Shown here in pieces: positions 52,210 through 59,710 of a stretch of 64,000 nucleotides of DNA. Under the pieces are notes generated by a model that was not told the DNA's origin, made no database searches, and saw only the letters and a list, made by a program, of their open reading frames with translations. Made by a program: the position numbers and the translations under genes. The DNA comes from Mucilaginibacter sp. (GTDB lineage Bacteria; Bacteroidota; Bacteroidia; Sphingobacteriales; Sphingobacteriaceae), in assembly GCA_031292485.1 (NCBI GenBank), contig JARLHA010000057.1, forward strand, positions 1 to 64,000, given 5' to 3'. Position 1 is the first letter of the stretch. Each line of letters begins with the position of its first letter.

Positions 52210-52641
52210 CTATCCCTCCCTGCTTAATGACCGGTTTAACCTGTAAATAACCCACCTGAAACGGATGATAAAGAAAATAAGCGGCACCCAAAGGTTAAGT
52301 TCCAAAATATGAGCGGTGTCGAATATAAAAATAAGGCTTGCAATAAGCACCAGGTAATTGATATAGATGGCCCAGCGCAGCGAATCCAGGCGTACGTGCC
52401 AGATCTGTTCATCCTCGATCTTTTCCCTTGAAAATGCAACAATGAATAATCCCAGCGCCATAACCAGCGATGTGCAAATAAAAAACAGGTGTTCGCCGGT
52501 AAACAGCGATTGGGTAGGCGGATTGTCTAATGGATTGATCATCCCGTTCGCCCTGCCGATAATGGACATCGGCACATGGGCTATCACCAGGCCCCAACCT
52601 AAGTAGCGACACCAGTAAGGAAATAAAAAATGTGGTTTCAT
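52210..52641 (-). CDS. Membrane protein with EKIEDE motif (paralogue B)
   Basis: The 143-residue protein has four predicted transmembrane helices. Between helices 2 and 3 the cytoplasmic loop reads FSREKIEDEQIWHVRLDSLRWAIY, almost identical to the loop of the upstream paralogue. The end is FIIRFRWVIYRLNRSLSREG. Such proteins travel with small XRE regulators in Bacteroidota; the function is unknown. It starts 3 bp after the stop of its paralogue. Confidence 0.75.
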   Translation of the reverse strand: MKPHFLFPYWCRYLGWGLVIAHVPMSIIGRANGMINPLDNPPTQSLFTGEHLFFICTSLVMALGLFIVAFSREKIEDEQIWHVRLDSLRWAIYINYLVLIASLIFIFDTAHILELNLWVPLIFFIIRFRWVIYRLNRSLSREG

Positions 52642-52644
52642 GGT

Positions 52645-53115
52645 TCAATTAGATTTTAGTGAACGATTAAGCTGGTAAATCTTCCATCGGAAACGGATGA
52701 TAAAAAAGATTAGCGGGCTGATCATATTAAATATAAGGACAGGAATAAAATGCATGCCGTAAATAAAAAGCACACAAACAATAAACAGGGCGTAGTTAAA
52801 ATAAACAGCCCATCGCAGGGAATCTAAACGTGATTGCGAAATTTGTTCATCTTCAATTTTCTCTTTAGAAAAAGCGACCAATAACAGTCCAAAAATTATA
52901 AGTAAAATAGTTACGTCGTTATGCCACCGCATTTCTGTTACACCGCTGTATATGTGGTAGGGCTTCTGTCCGGGCCCTAGCACCTGGCTTAGATCCGTTG
53001 CCGCATATCCTTCAGGGTGAAGTACCTTTAAAACGATTGAAAAAATTATATCAGCGGCAAAACATAAGTAACCTACCAGGCGCCATTTGTGCGGAAATAA
53101 AAAGCGTGCTTTCAT
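52645..53115 (-). CDS. Membrane protein with EKIEDE motif (paralogue A)
   Basis: This 156-residue four-helix membrane protein is paralogous to the next gene over its whole length: SKEKIEDEQISQSRLDSLRWAVY in the central loop and FIIRFRWKIYQLNRSLKSN at the end. It is first in a three-gene operon with the paralogue and an XRE regulator. The promoter TACATTTG lies 22 bp upstream inside a palindromic operator. A tandem duplication produced the pair. Confidence 0.75.
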   Translation of the reverse strand: MKARFLFPHKWRLVGYLCFAADIIFSIVLKVLHPEGYAATDLSQVLGPGQKPYHIYSGVTEMRWHNDVTILLIIFGLLLVAFSKEKIEDEQISQSRLDSLRWAVYFNYALFIVCVLFIYGMHFIPVLIFNMISPLIFFIIRFRWKIYQLNRSLKSN

Positions 53116-53118
53116 AAC

Positions 53119-53159
53119 TTGTAAAGTTTAATTTACCAAATGTAAAACAAACTTTACAA
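53119..53159 (-). promoter_or_regulatory. Promoter overlapped by palindromic operator of the XRE operon
   Basis: TTGTAAAGTTT (53119-53129) and AAACTTTACAA (53149-53159) are a perfect 11-bp inverted repeat. Between them TTTACC and TGTAAA form an inner pair, making four GTAAA half-sites. The promoter TACATTTG (-7, 53137-53144 minus strand), with TTTG 19 bp upstream, lies within it. This is a textbook repressor arrangement. Confidence 0.7.
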
Positions 53160-53191
53160 AAATCAAAGAATAGCTGACAAAAATTTAACGT

Positions 53192-53215
53192 AGAGACGCA
53201 ATATTTTGCGTCTCT
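53192..53215. repeat. GAGACGCA palindrome, copy 1
   Basis: AGAGACGCA and TGCGTCTCT are perfectly inverted around a 6-nt loop. A second copy lies at 63003-63024. It is a dispersed short palindrome. Confidence 0.7.
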
Positions 53216-53282
53216 GAACGAATGATTGATTTGAAAAATGTCTATTGCATGGAGGGAGAGTATTTTATAAAACTCGGCGATA

Positions 53283-53570
53283 TTACCAGATAGGTTTTCT
53301 CGAAGTGTGCAACACACGAAGGACGATGATTTGTTGACTTGAATCATCGACATAATAATGGATAAGATATTGGAAAATTTTCGTCGGAAGGCATCGCACA
53401 TTTTCATAGCGGATACTTCCAAGGTACGGAGTGGCAGCTATGGCGTGTAGTCTTTGATCCAGGTCATTCAAAAATCGTATTGCCAAACCTGGCTTTCACA
53501 TGTTCTCCCAATTTATGGCATCCTGAATATCACGCCTGGCGTTAGTAGTGGTAATAATAGCATACAGCAT
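53283..53570 (-). pseudogene. RelE-family toxin interrupted by a stop codon
   Basis: From ATG 53570 the frame reads MLYAIITTTNARRDIQDAIN, then WENM and a TGA stop (53498-53496). It continues in the same frame with KPGLAIRFLNDLDQRLHAIA, PYLGSIRYENVRCLPTKIF and QYLIHYYVDDSSQQIIVLRV. The two parts together are a full-length RelE/ParE toxin. The stop replaces a residue in the loop before KPGL. The second part could only be made from an internal start (ATA or TTG region) and would lack the first helix. The toxin is therefore very likely inactive. Confidence 0.75.
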
Positions 53571-53582
53571 GAATATAGAACG

Positions 53583-53816
53583 CTATAACTTAAATTGTTT
53601 TTTTGCTACGCTCCATTCTACCAATTCAGTATTTCCTTCGGCGATGTTTTTAAGCTCTTTTTTTCCCAGCTCTTCCTGCCAGTCCGGAACCAGAAAATCA
53701 ATTTGAGACAATTCCTCTACCCCCGGTATTTTTGTAAGCTGATCCCAATCATCAATAGGTAAAAACACGCCTACTTTATTCCCGCTTTTATCGTATGTAA
53801 ACTGTGGCGTTATCAT
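53583..53816 (-). CDS. Antitoxin of the decayed RelE-type pair
   Basis: The 77-residue protein starts MITPQFTYDKSGNKVGVFLPIDDWDQL, the same Phd-like beta module as the antitoxin at 5860. It has an acidic middle and a C-terminal tail EWSVAKKQFKL that would contact the toxin. It is intact while its toxin, 12 bp downstream, carries a stop. Such orphan antitoxins may neutralise related toxins or simply persist. It lies just downstream of rimM on the same strand. Confidence 0.75.
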   Translation of the reverse strand: MITPQFTYDKSGNKVGVFLPIDDWDQLTKIPGVEELSQIDFLVPDWQEELGKKELKNIAEGNTELVEWSVAKKQFKL

Positions 53817-53903
53817 TGCTTAATCTCTTTTAATAATATAAAGTTACGAAACTAAATAAACTGATGAAAGTAATTATCTGTTTTAGATATGAAACTGGGG
53901 ATT

Positions 53904-54428
53904 TTAATCCAAATAAACATCCAGCAACCCCTCCGGCAAATCAACGGTAACAATCTCTTTCACCACATCAATCCCTTTAATGATCTCTTCATTCAGCGGG
54001 AAAAGGATCTCCTTATTCTGGAAGTCTACAGCGGCGATTATTTGCTGGGGATATTCGTGTACCGCGGTGATGATACCCAATACACCTTCGTTAATGTCGA
54101 CGGCAGTAAAACCTTCCAGGTCGAACAGGGTGAATTCCTGCTTTTTCTTTTTAGGCTTTAATTTATTAGGAAGGAAAATGTCTTTGCGCGCCAGCGCCGA
54201 GGCCTTTTCGATGGTATCCACATCTTCCAGCACCAGGTAGGCGGCATTTTTTTGCAGGTATTTTATGGAACTGACAAAATAAGGCACCAGTTTGCCTGCA
54301 ATTTCAATAAAAACCGCATCAAGCTTTATTGTCTCCAGGCCCTCAAAATCGACATACATATTCATTTCGCCTTTTAATCCTTTGGTTTTTAAAATGCTGC
54401 CGATCCTGAAGTAGTCTTTCTTTTCCAT
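53904..54428 (-). CDS. rimM: 16S rRNA-processing protein RimM
   Basis: The 174-residue protein has an N-terminal RimM beta-barrel (YFRIGSILKTKGLKGEMNMYVDFE) and a C-terminal PRC-like barrel (VDINEGVLGIITAVHEYPQQIIAAVDFQNKEILFPLNEEIIKGIDVVKEIVTVDLPEGLL, partly conserved). It binds S19 and assists 30S maturation. It follows rpsP (346 bp apart, with a dispersed repeat and terminator between), so its own transcription is probable. Confidence 0.93.
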   Translation of the reverse strand: MEKKDYFRIGSILKTKGLKGEMNMYVDFEGLETIKLDAVFIEIAGKLVPYFVSSIKYLQKNAAYLVLEDVDTIEKASALARKDIFLPNKLKPKKKKQEFTLFDLEGFTAVDINEGVLGIITAVHEYPQQIIAAVDFQNKEILFPLNEEIIKGIDVVKEIVTVDLPEGLLDVYLD

Positions 54429-54507
54429 GCTATATCTCTAATTATCGTTCTCAATAATGATATGCGCGAAACGATGATTTTGTTCGAAACAAAAAATGTT
54501 GCAGCTA

Positions 54508-54656
54508 ACCCTCTTTACCGCTTGCGGTAGAGAGGGTCGGAGAGCATAGCGAATCCGGGGTGAGTAGACTCGCCGCCATGCATTGGCGGTAATGTCCGCC
54601 GGGTGGACTCACCCGGTCGTTGCTGCGCTCGGCCACCCTCTCTTTTGCAGGCAAAA
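54508..54656. repeat. Single diverged copy of the 189-bp repeat family
   Basis: It has the same parts as the array at 40858: CTCTTTACCGCTTGCGGTAG, CGAATCCGGGGTGAGTAGAC, TTGGCGGTAATGTCCGCCGG and the closing CCACCCTCTCTTTTGCAGG. Here it lies inside a ribosomal-protein gene cluster. Confidence 0.8.
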
Positions 54657-54712
54657 AAAAGGCAAAACAGTCATTTTTTAATGTTTGAAACCCATCGCTA
54701 TCCGCAACGTGT

Positions 54713-54754
54713 AAAAACAACAATGGCGAAGTACCTGTAGGTGCTTCGCCATTG
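54713..54754 (-). terminator. Terminator downstream of rpsP
   Basis: On the minus strand CAATGGCGAAG (54754-54744) pairs perfectly with CTTCGCCATTG (54731-54721), followed by TTGTTTTT. It lies 20 bp after the rpsP stop, so rpsP and rimM are at least partly uncoupled. Confidence 0.8.
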
Positions 54755-54774
54755 CAATAATATCTAAATTAAAA

Positions 54775-55302
54775 TTATTCAGCGCTTTCTGCTTCTGTTT
54801 CAGCAGCTGCATCTTCAGCAGGAGCTTCAACTTCTTCAACCGGAGGAGTGTTTTTAGCAACAATGGCTGCCGCTCTGGCTTCTTTCTTCTTAGCTTCAGC
54901 AGCTAAAGCAGCTTTACGTGCTTCATCTTTTGCTGAAACCAGATTGGTTTTTTTGCCGGTGATCTTGTCATCCTTGTGGTCAAGCCAGTTCTGGAATTTT
55001 TCTTCAACCTGTTCAGCGGTTAAAGCGCCTTTCTTAAGGCCACCCTGTAAGTGTTTTTTATATAAAACACCCTTGTATGATAAAATGGCACGGCAGGTAT
55101 CTGTTGGCTGTGCGCCATTGTTTACCCAATCAAGGGTTTTATCAAAATTGATGTCGATTGTTGCAGGGTTGGTGTTAGGGTTGTATGAACCTAAACGCTC
55201 AATAAAACGTCCGTCCCTTGGTGCGCGTGCATCCGCTACCACGATATAGTAAAAAGGTTTTCCTTTTTTACCGTGTCTTTGCAGTCTGATCTTAGTTGCC
55301 AT
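54775..55302 (-). CDS. rpsP: 30S ribosomal protein S16 with acidic-Ala extension
   Basis: Residues 1-80 are the conserved S16 (MATKIRLQRHGKKGKPFYYI, ADARAPRDGRFIERLGSYNP). The total of 175 residues is about twice the bacterial norm. The extra C-terminal part is Lys-rich then Ala/Glu-rich (KKKEARAAAIVAKNTPPVEE and APAEDAAAETEAESAE). This kind of tail is common in Bacteroidota S16. Upstream is a consensus promoter TACCTTTG (55354) and a leader hairpin. Confidence 0.96.
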   Translation of the reverse strand: MATKIRLQRHGKKGKPFYYIVVADARAPRDGRFIERLGSYNPNTNPATIDINFDKTLDWVNNGAQPTDTCRAILSYKGVLYKKHLQGGLKKGALTAEQVEEKFQNWLDHKDDKITGKKTNLVSAKDEARKAALAAEAKKKEARAAAIVAKNTPPVEEVEAPAEDAAAETEAESAE

Positions 55303-55327
55303 TTTTTTATTTTATGTATTCAACATG

Positions 55328-55361
55328 TCCCCGGAGTTCTTTCAGCGGGGATGCAAAGGTA
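55328..55361 (-). promoter_or_regulatory. rpsP promoter and 5' leader hairpin
   Basis: TACCTTTG (minus strand, 55361-55354) matches the Bacteroidota -7 element. The predicted transcript start falls at a hairpin TCCCCG...CGGGGA (55351-55328) in the leader, which could stabilise the message or take part in feedback. Confidence 0.5.
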
Positions 55362-55617
55362 AAAATTATTTTTTAAAATAAAAAGGGTTTGTAGTCCAAA
55401 AACGGAGTAAGCGCCTCTAAAATATTTCGACAGGTTGTAAAATACTGATAAATAGGAACTTGGGCAAGGTTTCAAAGGGTAGAAACCGATGAGATGAAGT
55501 CTGCCGAAAATCCGGTGGGATTACGATCATCCATCTGTTCTGCGTCATGATATCCGTTCCCGCAGGGTACTGCTCCAGGAACCCTGCGGGTAGACAGATC
55601 AGCTCAATAATCAATAC
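55362..55617. other. Intergenic region between rpsP and the GH3 gene
   Basis: It contains no gene. CGCAGGGTACTGC and ACCCTGCGGG words near 55561-55590 form a modest hairpin (TCCCGCAGGGT / ACCCTGCGGG) just after the GH3 stop. It could act as a weak terminator, though no T run follows on the minus strand. Confidence 0.45.
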
Positions 55618-58047
55618 CTATTTGCCTTTCAGCTCATTTATCGCCACCTGGGGCGCTAAAACTTGTTCATCCTTTTCAACCACCATTTCATGGGCTAACT
55701 TAAATGCAGCAGTTTGCTTAATATCCTTTGACGAGGCGCCAATGCTAACGGTATAGTTCCCTGCTTCGGCTACCCATGCTTCTTGTGCGGTATCATAGGA
55801 GGCCAGCGCCCGGGCGTCAATGGCAAAGGTTAATGTTTGCGATTCGCCGGGTTGCAGCAAACGGGTTTTGGCAAAGCCCTTTAGTTCAATGGCCGGTTTA
55901 TCCAGCTTGGCCGCCGGAGCGCTGAGGTATAGCTGGGCAACTTCTTTACCGGCAACCTTACCAGTATTGGTAATGGTAACGAAGGCGGTTAACTTTCCTT
56001 TAAATAACGGGGCGCTTAATTTAAAATGGCTATAATTAAAGGTGGTGTATGATAAGCCATACCCAAACTCGTAAGCGGGGCTAACCTTAAATGTGCTGTA
56101 ATAGCGGTAGCCCACATAAATGCCGTCTTCGTAAGTTACTTCGGCGGGCATTTGCCTGCGGAAACCTTCACCTGTGGCCTGGTCCGGGTATTCCTTGCCG
56201 GGGAAGTTTTTGGCCGAGGGCACATCCTTATAATCCATGGTGAAAGTGGTAGCAAGTTTGCCCGAAGGGTTTACGGTGCCGCTCAATACATCGGCAATGG
56301 CATTGCCTGCTTCCAGGCCTGGCTGCCAGGCCAGCAGGATGGCGTCGACTCCCTCGCGCCAGCTGGCTACTTCAATTACGCCGCCAATATTTAATACAAC
56401 CAGCACTTTTTTGCCTTTGGCGTGGAAAGCATCAGAAACATTTTTAATGAGCGCCTTTTCTGCATCTGACAGGTAATAATCATCCGGCAGCTTGCGGTCG
56501 GCGCCTTCGCCTGCGTTGCGGCCGATGGTGATCACGGCCATATCGTCATTTGCCGCATCCTGTTGTAAATCTGCATCAGCCAGGGTCATCTGCGGTACTG
56601 GCGGGGGACCCATAAACATGCCCATACCTCTTTGCGGTTTAGGTTGTTTGGCGCGCGCTCCCGCTATGTAGGCCGGGTAAGCCTTCAGCAAGGACTCGTC
56701 CACCTGCAGACCCGCGTTTTGCAGGCCCTGCGCCAGCGAAATGGTGTAGGCCTTGTTTACATTGCCGCTGCCTGTGCCCCCTGCAATAATATCATAACCG
56801 GTATTGCCAAAAAGGGCCACCTTTTTAATGCCGTTAAATGGCAAAGCATTGCCGCTGTTTTTTAGCAGCACCATGCCCTGCGCGGCAGCCATGCGGCTTA
56901 CTTGTGCATCTTTTTTAAGGTCGGGTGCATCTGAATATTTATAGTTTGCAAACGCAGGCGACTTTAAAATAATATTGAGCATGTGCTCCACATTCGCGTT
57001 CAAAACCGACTCATCCAGCTGTTTATTATTTACTGCGTCTATAATGGCTTTGGCCTGGTTGGGGTTACCGGGCATAATGAGGTCGTTGCCTGCTTTCATT
57101 TGTGCGATTGGGTCGCGGCCGCCGCCCCAGTCGGTCATTACAAAACCTTTAAACGCCCACTCATTGCGCAGGATATTGGTCACCAGGTCCGCGCGTTCAG
57201 ATGTATAAGTGCCGTTCAGTTTATTATAGCTGGTCATCACCGTCCAGGGCTGCGCGTCTTTAACGGCAATTTCAAATCCCCGCAGGTAAATTTCGCGCAT
57301 GGCGCGTTCGCTTACGATGGTGTTAACGGTATTGCGGTGGGTTTCCTGGTTGTTAGCAGTATAATGTTTAATGGAGGTGCCAACGCCGTTGGATTGGATG
57401 CCCTGCACCATAGCGGCTGCCATTTTACCGGTAACCAGCGGATCTTCCGAATAATATTCAAAATTGCGGCCGCCCAGCGGGTTACGGTGGATGTTCATGC
57501 CGGGGCCAAGTAATATATCGATGCCGTACTCGCGCACTTCGTAGCCGAAGGTAATACCTACCTGTTTTACCAGGTCAACATCCCAGCTGGAGGCCAGCAA
57601 AGTGCCCACGGGAAAGGCGGTTGCATAATAAGTTTTGGAACTATCTCCCTTGCGAATGGGACTGATCCTGACCCCAGCCGGACCGTCGGATACCACGATG
57701 GCCGGGATGCCCAAACGCGGTATGGCATATGTAACGCCGGCGGCGCCGGGCACTTTCTGTTCCGTTTGGCCGATCATCGGCCCTATTGGCGCTGCTGGTT
57801 TTGCGGCGCTGTCTTTTCTACCTGGTATTGGCGGCGGTGGGGGCGGGCCGAAACCACGGCCGGCTCCTACCAGCAATTTGGCCTTTTCTTCGAGCGTCAT
57901 GGCGGCGATGACCTGTTTAACGGTGGCCTTGCCTAACTGAGGGGCGCTTTGAGCGGGCGCCTGTGCCCGGCAAAATTTTTGCAGCAAAAGCAAAATAGCA
58001 AGCAGGGGAATAAATTTGACGAAACGGGTGAGGTTTTTCATGATCAT
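55618..58047 (-). CDS. Glycoside hydrolase family 3 (beta-glucosidase/beta-xylosidase type)
   Basis: The 809-residue exported protein has a signal peptide ending near CRAQ (residue 29). A GH3 TIM-barrel domain (about 40-365) carries the nucleophile D306 in FVMTDWGGGRD. The alpha/beta sandwich GH3-C domain (about 400-640) and a C-terminal fibronectin-III-like domain (about 690-765) follow. An unusual GFGPPPPPPIPGRKD proline run lies at about residue 65. It should release glucose or related sugars from the non-reducing end of beta-linked oligosaccharides. No SusCD genes are adjacent. ATG 58041 is an alternative start. Confidence 0.94.
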   Translation of the reverse strand: MIMKNLTRFVKFIPLLAILLLLQKFCRAQAPAQSAPQLGKATVKQVIAAMTLEEKAKLLVGAGRGFGPPPPPPIPGRKDSAAKPAAPIGPMIGQTEQKVPGAAGVTYAIPRLGIPAIVVSDGPAGVRISPIRKGDSSKTYYATAFPVGTLLASSWDVDLVKQVGITFGYEVREYGIDILLGPGMNIHRNPLGGRNFEYYSEDPLVTGKMAAAMVQGIQSNGVGTSIKHYTANNQETHRNTVNTIVSERAMREIYLRGFEIAVKDAQPWTVMTSYNKLNGTYTSERADLVTNILRNEWAFKGFVMTDWGGGRDPIAQMKAGNDLIMPGNPNQAKAIIDAVNNKQLDESVLNANVEHMLNIILKSPAFANYKYSDAPDLKKDAQVSRMAAAQGMVLLKNSGNALPFNGIKKVALFGNTGYDIIAGGTGSGNVNKAYTISLAQGLQNAGLQVDESLLKAYPAYIAGARAKQPKPQRGMGMFMGPPPVPQMTLADADLQQDAANDDMAVITIGRNAGEGADRKLPDDYYLSDAEKALIKNVSDAFHAKGKKVLVVLNIGGVIEVASWREGVDAILLAWQPGLEAGNAIADVLSGTVNPSGKLATTFTMDYKDVPSAKNFPGKEYPDQATGEGFRRQMPAEVTYEDGIYVGYRYYSTFKVSPAYEFGYGLSYTTFNYSHFKLSAPLFKGKLTAFVTITNTGKVAGKEVAQLYLSAPAAKLDKPAIELKGFAKTRLLQPGESQTLTFAIDARALASYDTAQEAWVAEAGNYTVSIGASSKDIKQTAAFKLAHEMVVEKDEQVLAPQVAINELKGK

Positions 58048-58352
58048 AAGGGTTAATTGGTTTAATTGGCAAAAATGGTTCCCGCAGGAAACCCCATACT
58101 AATTAAGTGCTATTAATTAATATGCTGAAATACAATAGATGAACAGCAACCAAACATAGACAGAATTGTGATTTAAAGCGATGGGGATATTCTATGGAAT
58201 TGTTTGCATATTGCCTTCTTTTGCGGTAGTTGTAGCATTCATTAAAAGCTCATATAACAAAACAGCCGGGATAACGGGATAAATGGCTCGGTTTTATCAG
58301 GAATAAGATAAAGAGAAGTACTGAATTTGTCTTTAGTCCTATTCCTCCTTTT
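58048..58352. other. Intergenic region without recognised features
   Basis: These 305 bp separate two minus-strand genes. They hold the GH3 promoter region but no clear TAnnTTTG element, hairpin or open frame. Confidence 0.5.
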
Positions 58353-59669
58353 TTACAAATCCGTCTTCAACCCGTATTTATTGCTCCACTTTTTGTATAA
58401 TTGCTTATGCAGGTTATCCAGGTTAACATCCCTGCCCTGTATAAATTCCTTTATTACATCCAATGTGATCATATCCAGCGCGTCGCCGGTAGAGATAAAC
58501 AGGTTAGCATCCTTCCCAACTTCCAGCGTCCCGGTGGTTTTATCGATCCCTAAAATTTTAGCGTTATTTTGCGTGATCATGCTTAATGCTTGTTCTTTTG
58601 TTAAGCCATAACCGACGGACTGACCCGCCTCAAACGGAAGATTGCGCTGCCGCCAGAAACCTATGCCAGTAAGCCCGTATAGTACACCCGCGTCCTGCAG
58701 TATTTTGGGCAACTTGTAGGGCAGGTAAACATCATCTTCGGCCCTGTCGGGCAACCGTTGGGTCTCCTTTATTATTACAGGGACATTATTGGCTTTCAGC
58801 ACTTCTGTTACCAGGTACGATTCGCTTCCACCAACGATTACGGCTGATAAGCCCAGTTTTTTTGCGAATGTAACCGCCTGCATAATCTCTTTGGCGCCAT
58901 CGGCATTTACAAACAATTTTTTGCTGCCGTTAAACAGTCCTTTCATCGCCTCAAAGCGAACATTGGTTACTTCGGGTTTGGCGATCTCGGCGTAGGCTTT
59001 TGCTTCCGAAAATAGTTTTTCTATGGCGTCAATTGCTTTTTGCGCCTTTTCGGCAGGTGATTCCTGCGGAACGCCGGGCGTTGGGGCGGCCCTGCGGCGG
59101 TTATTACCCACGGCAACGGGCCAGGTTAAATGGATGCCTATATCCGTTTTATAGGCCGCGTCTTCCCAGTTCCAGGCATCCAGCTGCACTACGGACGACT
59201 CCCCCGAAATAATGCCGCCTGTTGGCGTAGGCTGTGCCAGTAAGATCCCGTTTGAGCGAACGGTTGGGATCACTTTGGAATCAGTATTGTAAGCCACCAG
59301 GGTGCGCGCATCCGGGTTAATATCGCCTGTTTCATCCTCATCTACTGTTCCGCGGGCGCCTTCTTCAATTTCAACCAAACCGAGGCTGGTTATCGGGCAA
59401 ATAAAGCCTGGGTAAACTTGTTTTCCAGTGGCGTCGATAACATCGGCGCCGTTGGTGTTTGGCCCGGCGCCTTCGCCAATAGCCGTAATTTTTCCCTTAT
59501 CAAAAGCGATATAGCCATTGTTGATCACCTGCCCGTTGCCCACATGTATGGTTGCGCCTGTAATAATAATAGGTTTGGTTTGCGGTTTGGCCGGTGAGAT
59601 ATTGGCCTGCCCGTAAGCGAGGGAAACGCTCAGCAATAATCCCCCTAAAATTGTAAATATCTTGTTCAT
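58353..59669 (-). CDS. Amidohydrolase-family secreted protein lacking the HxH motif
   Basis: The 438-residue protein has a signal peptide (MNKIFTILGGLLLSVSLAYGQA). The metal-dependent hydrolase scaffold starts IIITGATIHVGNGQVINNGYIAFDKGKITAIG. Where active members have PGxIDxHxH it has PGFICPITSLGLVEIEE, so the first two metal ligands are missing. The C-terminal ITQNNAKILGIDKTTGTLEVGKDANLFI is typical. It lies 41 bp downstream of the double amidohydrolase gene in one operon. It may serve as a non-catalytic partner. ATG 59669 is chosen for the signal peptide. Confidence 0.82.
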   Translation of the reverse strand: MNKIFTILGGLLLSVSLAYGQANISPAKPQTKPIIITGATIHVGNGQVINNGYIAFDKGKITAIGEGAGPNTNGADVIDATGKQVYPGFICPITSLGLVEIEEGARGTVDEDETGDINPDARTLVAYNTDSKVIPTVRSNGILLAQPTPTGGIISGESSVVQLDAWNWEDAAYKTDIGIHLTWPVAVGNNRRRAAPTPGVPQESPAEKAQKAIDAIEKLFSEAKAYAEIAKPEVTNVRFEAMKGLFNGSKKLFVNADGAKEIMQAVTFAKKLGLSAVIVGGSESYLVTEVLKANNVPVIIKETQRLPDRAEDDVYLPYKLPKILQDAGVLYGLTGIGFWRQRNLPFEAGQSVGYGLTKEQALSMITQNNAKILGIDKTTGTLEVGKDANLFISTGDALDMITLDVIKEFIQGRDVNLDNLHKQLYKKWSNKYGLKTDL

Positions 59670-59710
59670 AGAATTAATATTTTTCATTTGCACATCTGCA
59701 TATTTGCACA

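Larger units (their letters stand above)
54429..54774. other. Gap between rpsP and rimM filled by a repeat and a terminator
   Basis: No gene was seen. Bases 54508-54656 are a copy of the 189-bp repeat family and 54713-54754 form the rpsP terminator. Confidence 0.8.

Noticed and set aside
53051..53422. Minus-strand open frame of 123 codons
   Set aside because: It overlaps the start of the membrane-protein gene, its operator and the toxin relic in other frames, and its composition is not protein-like.
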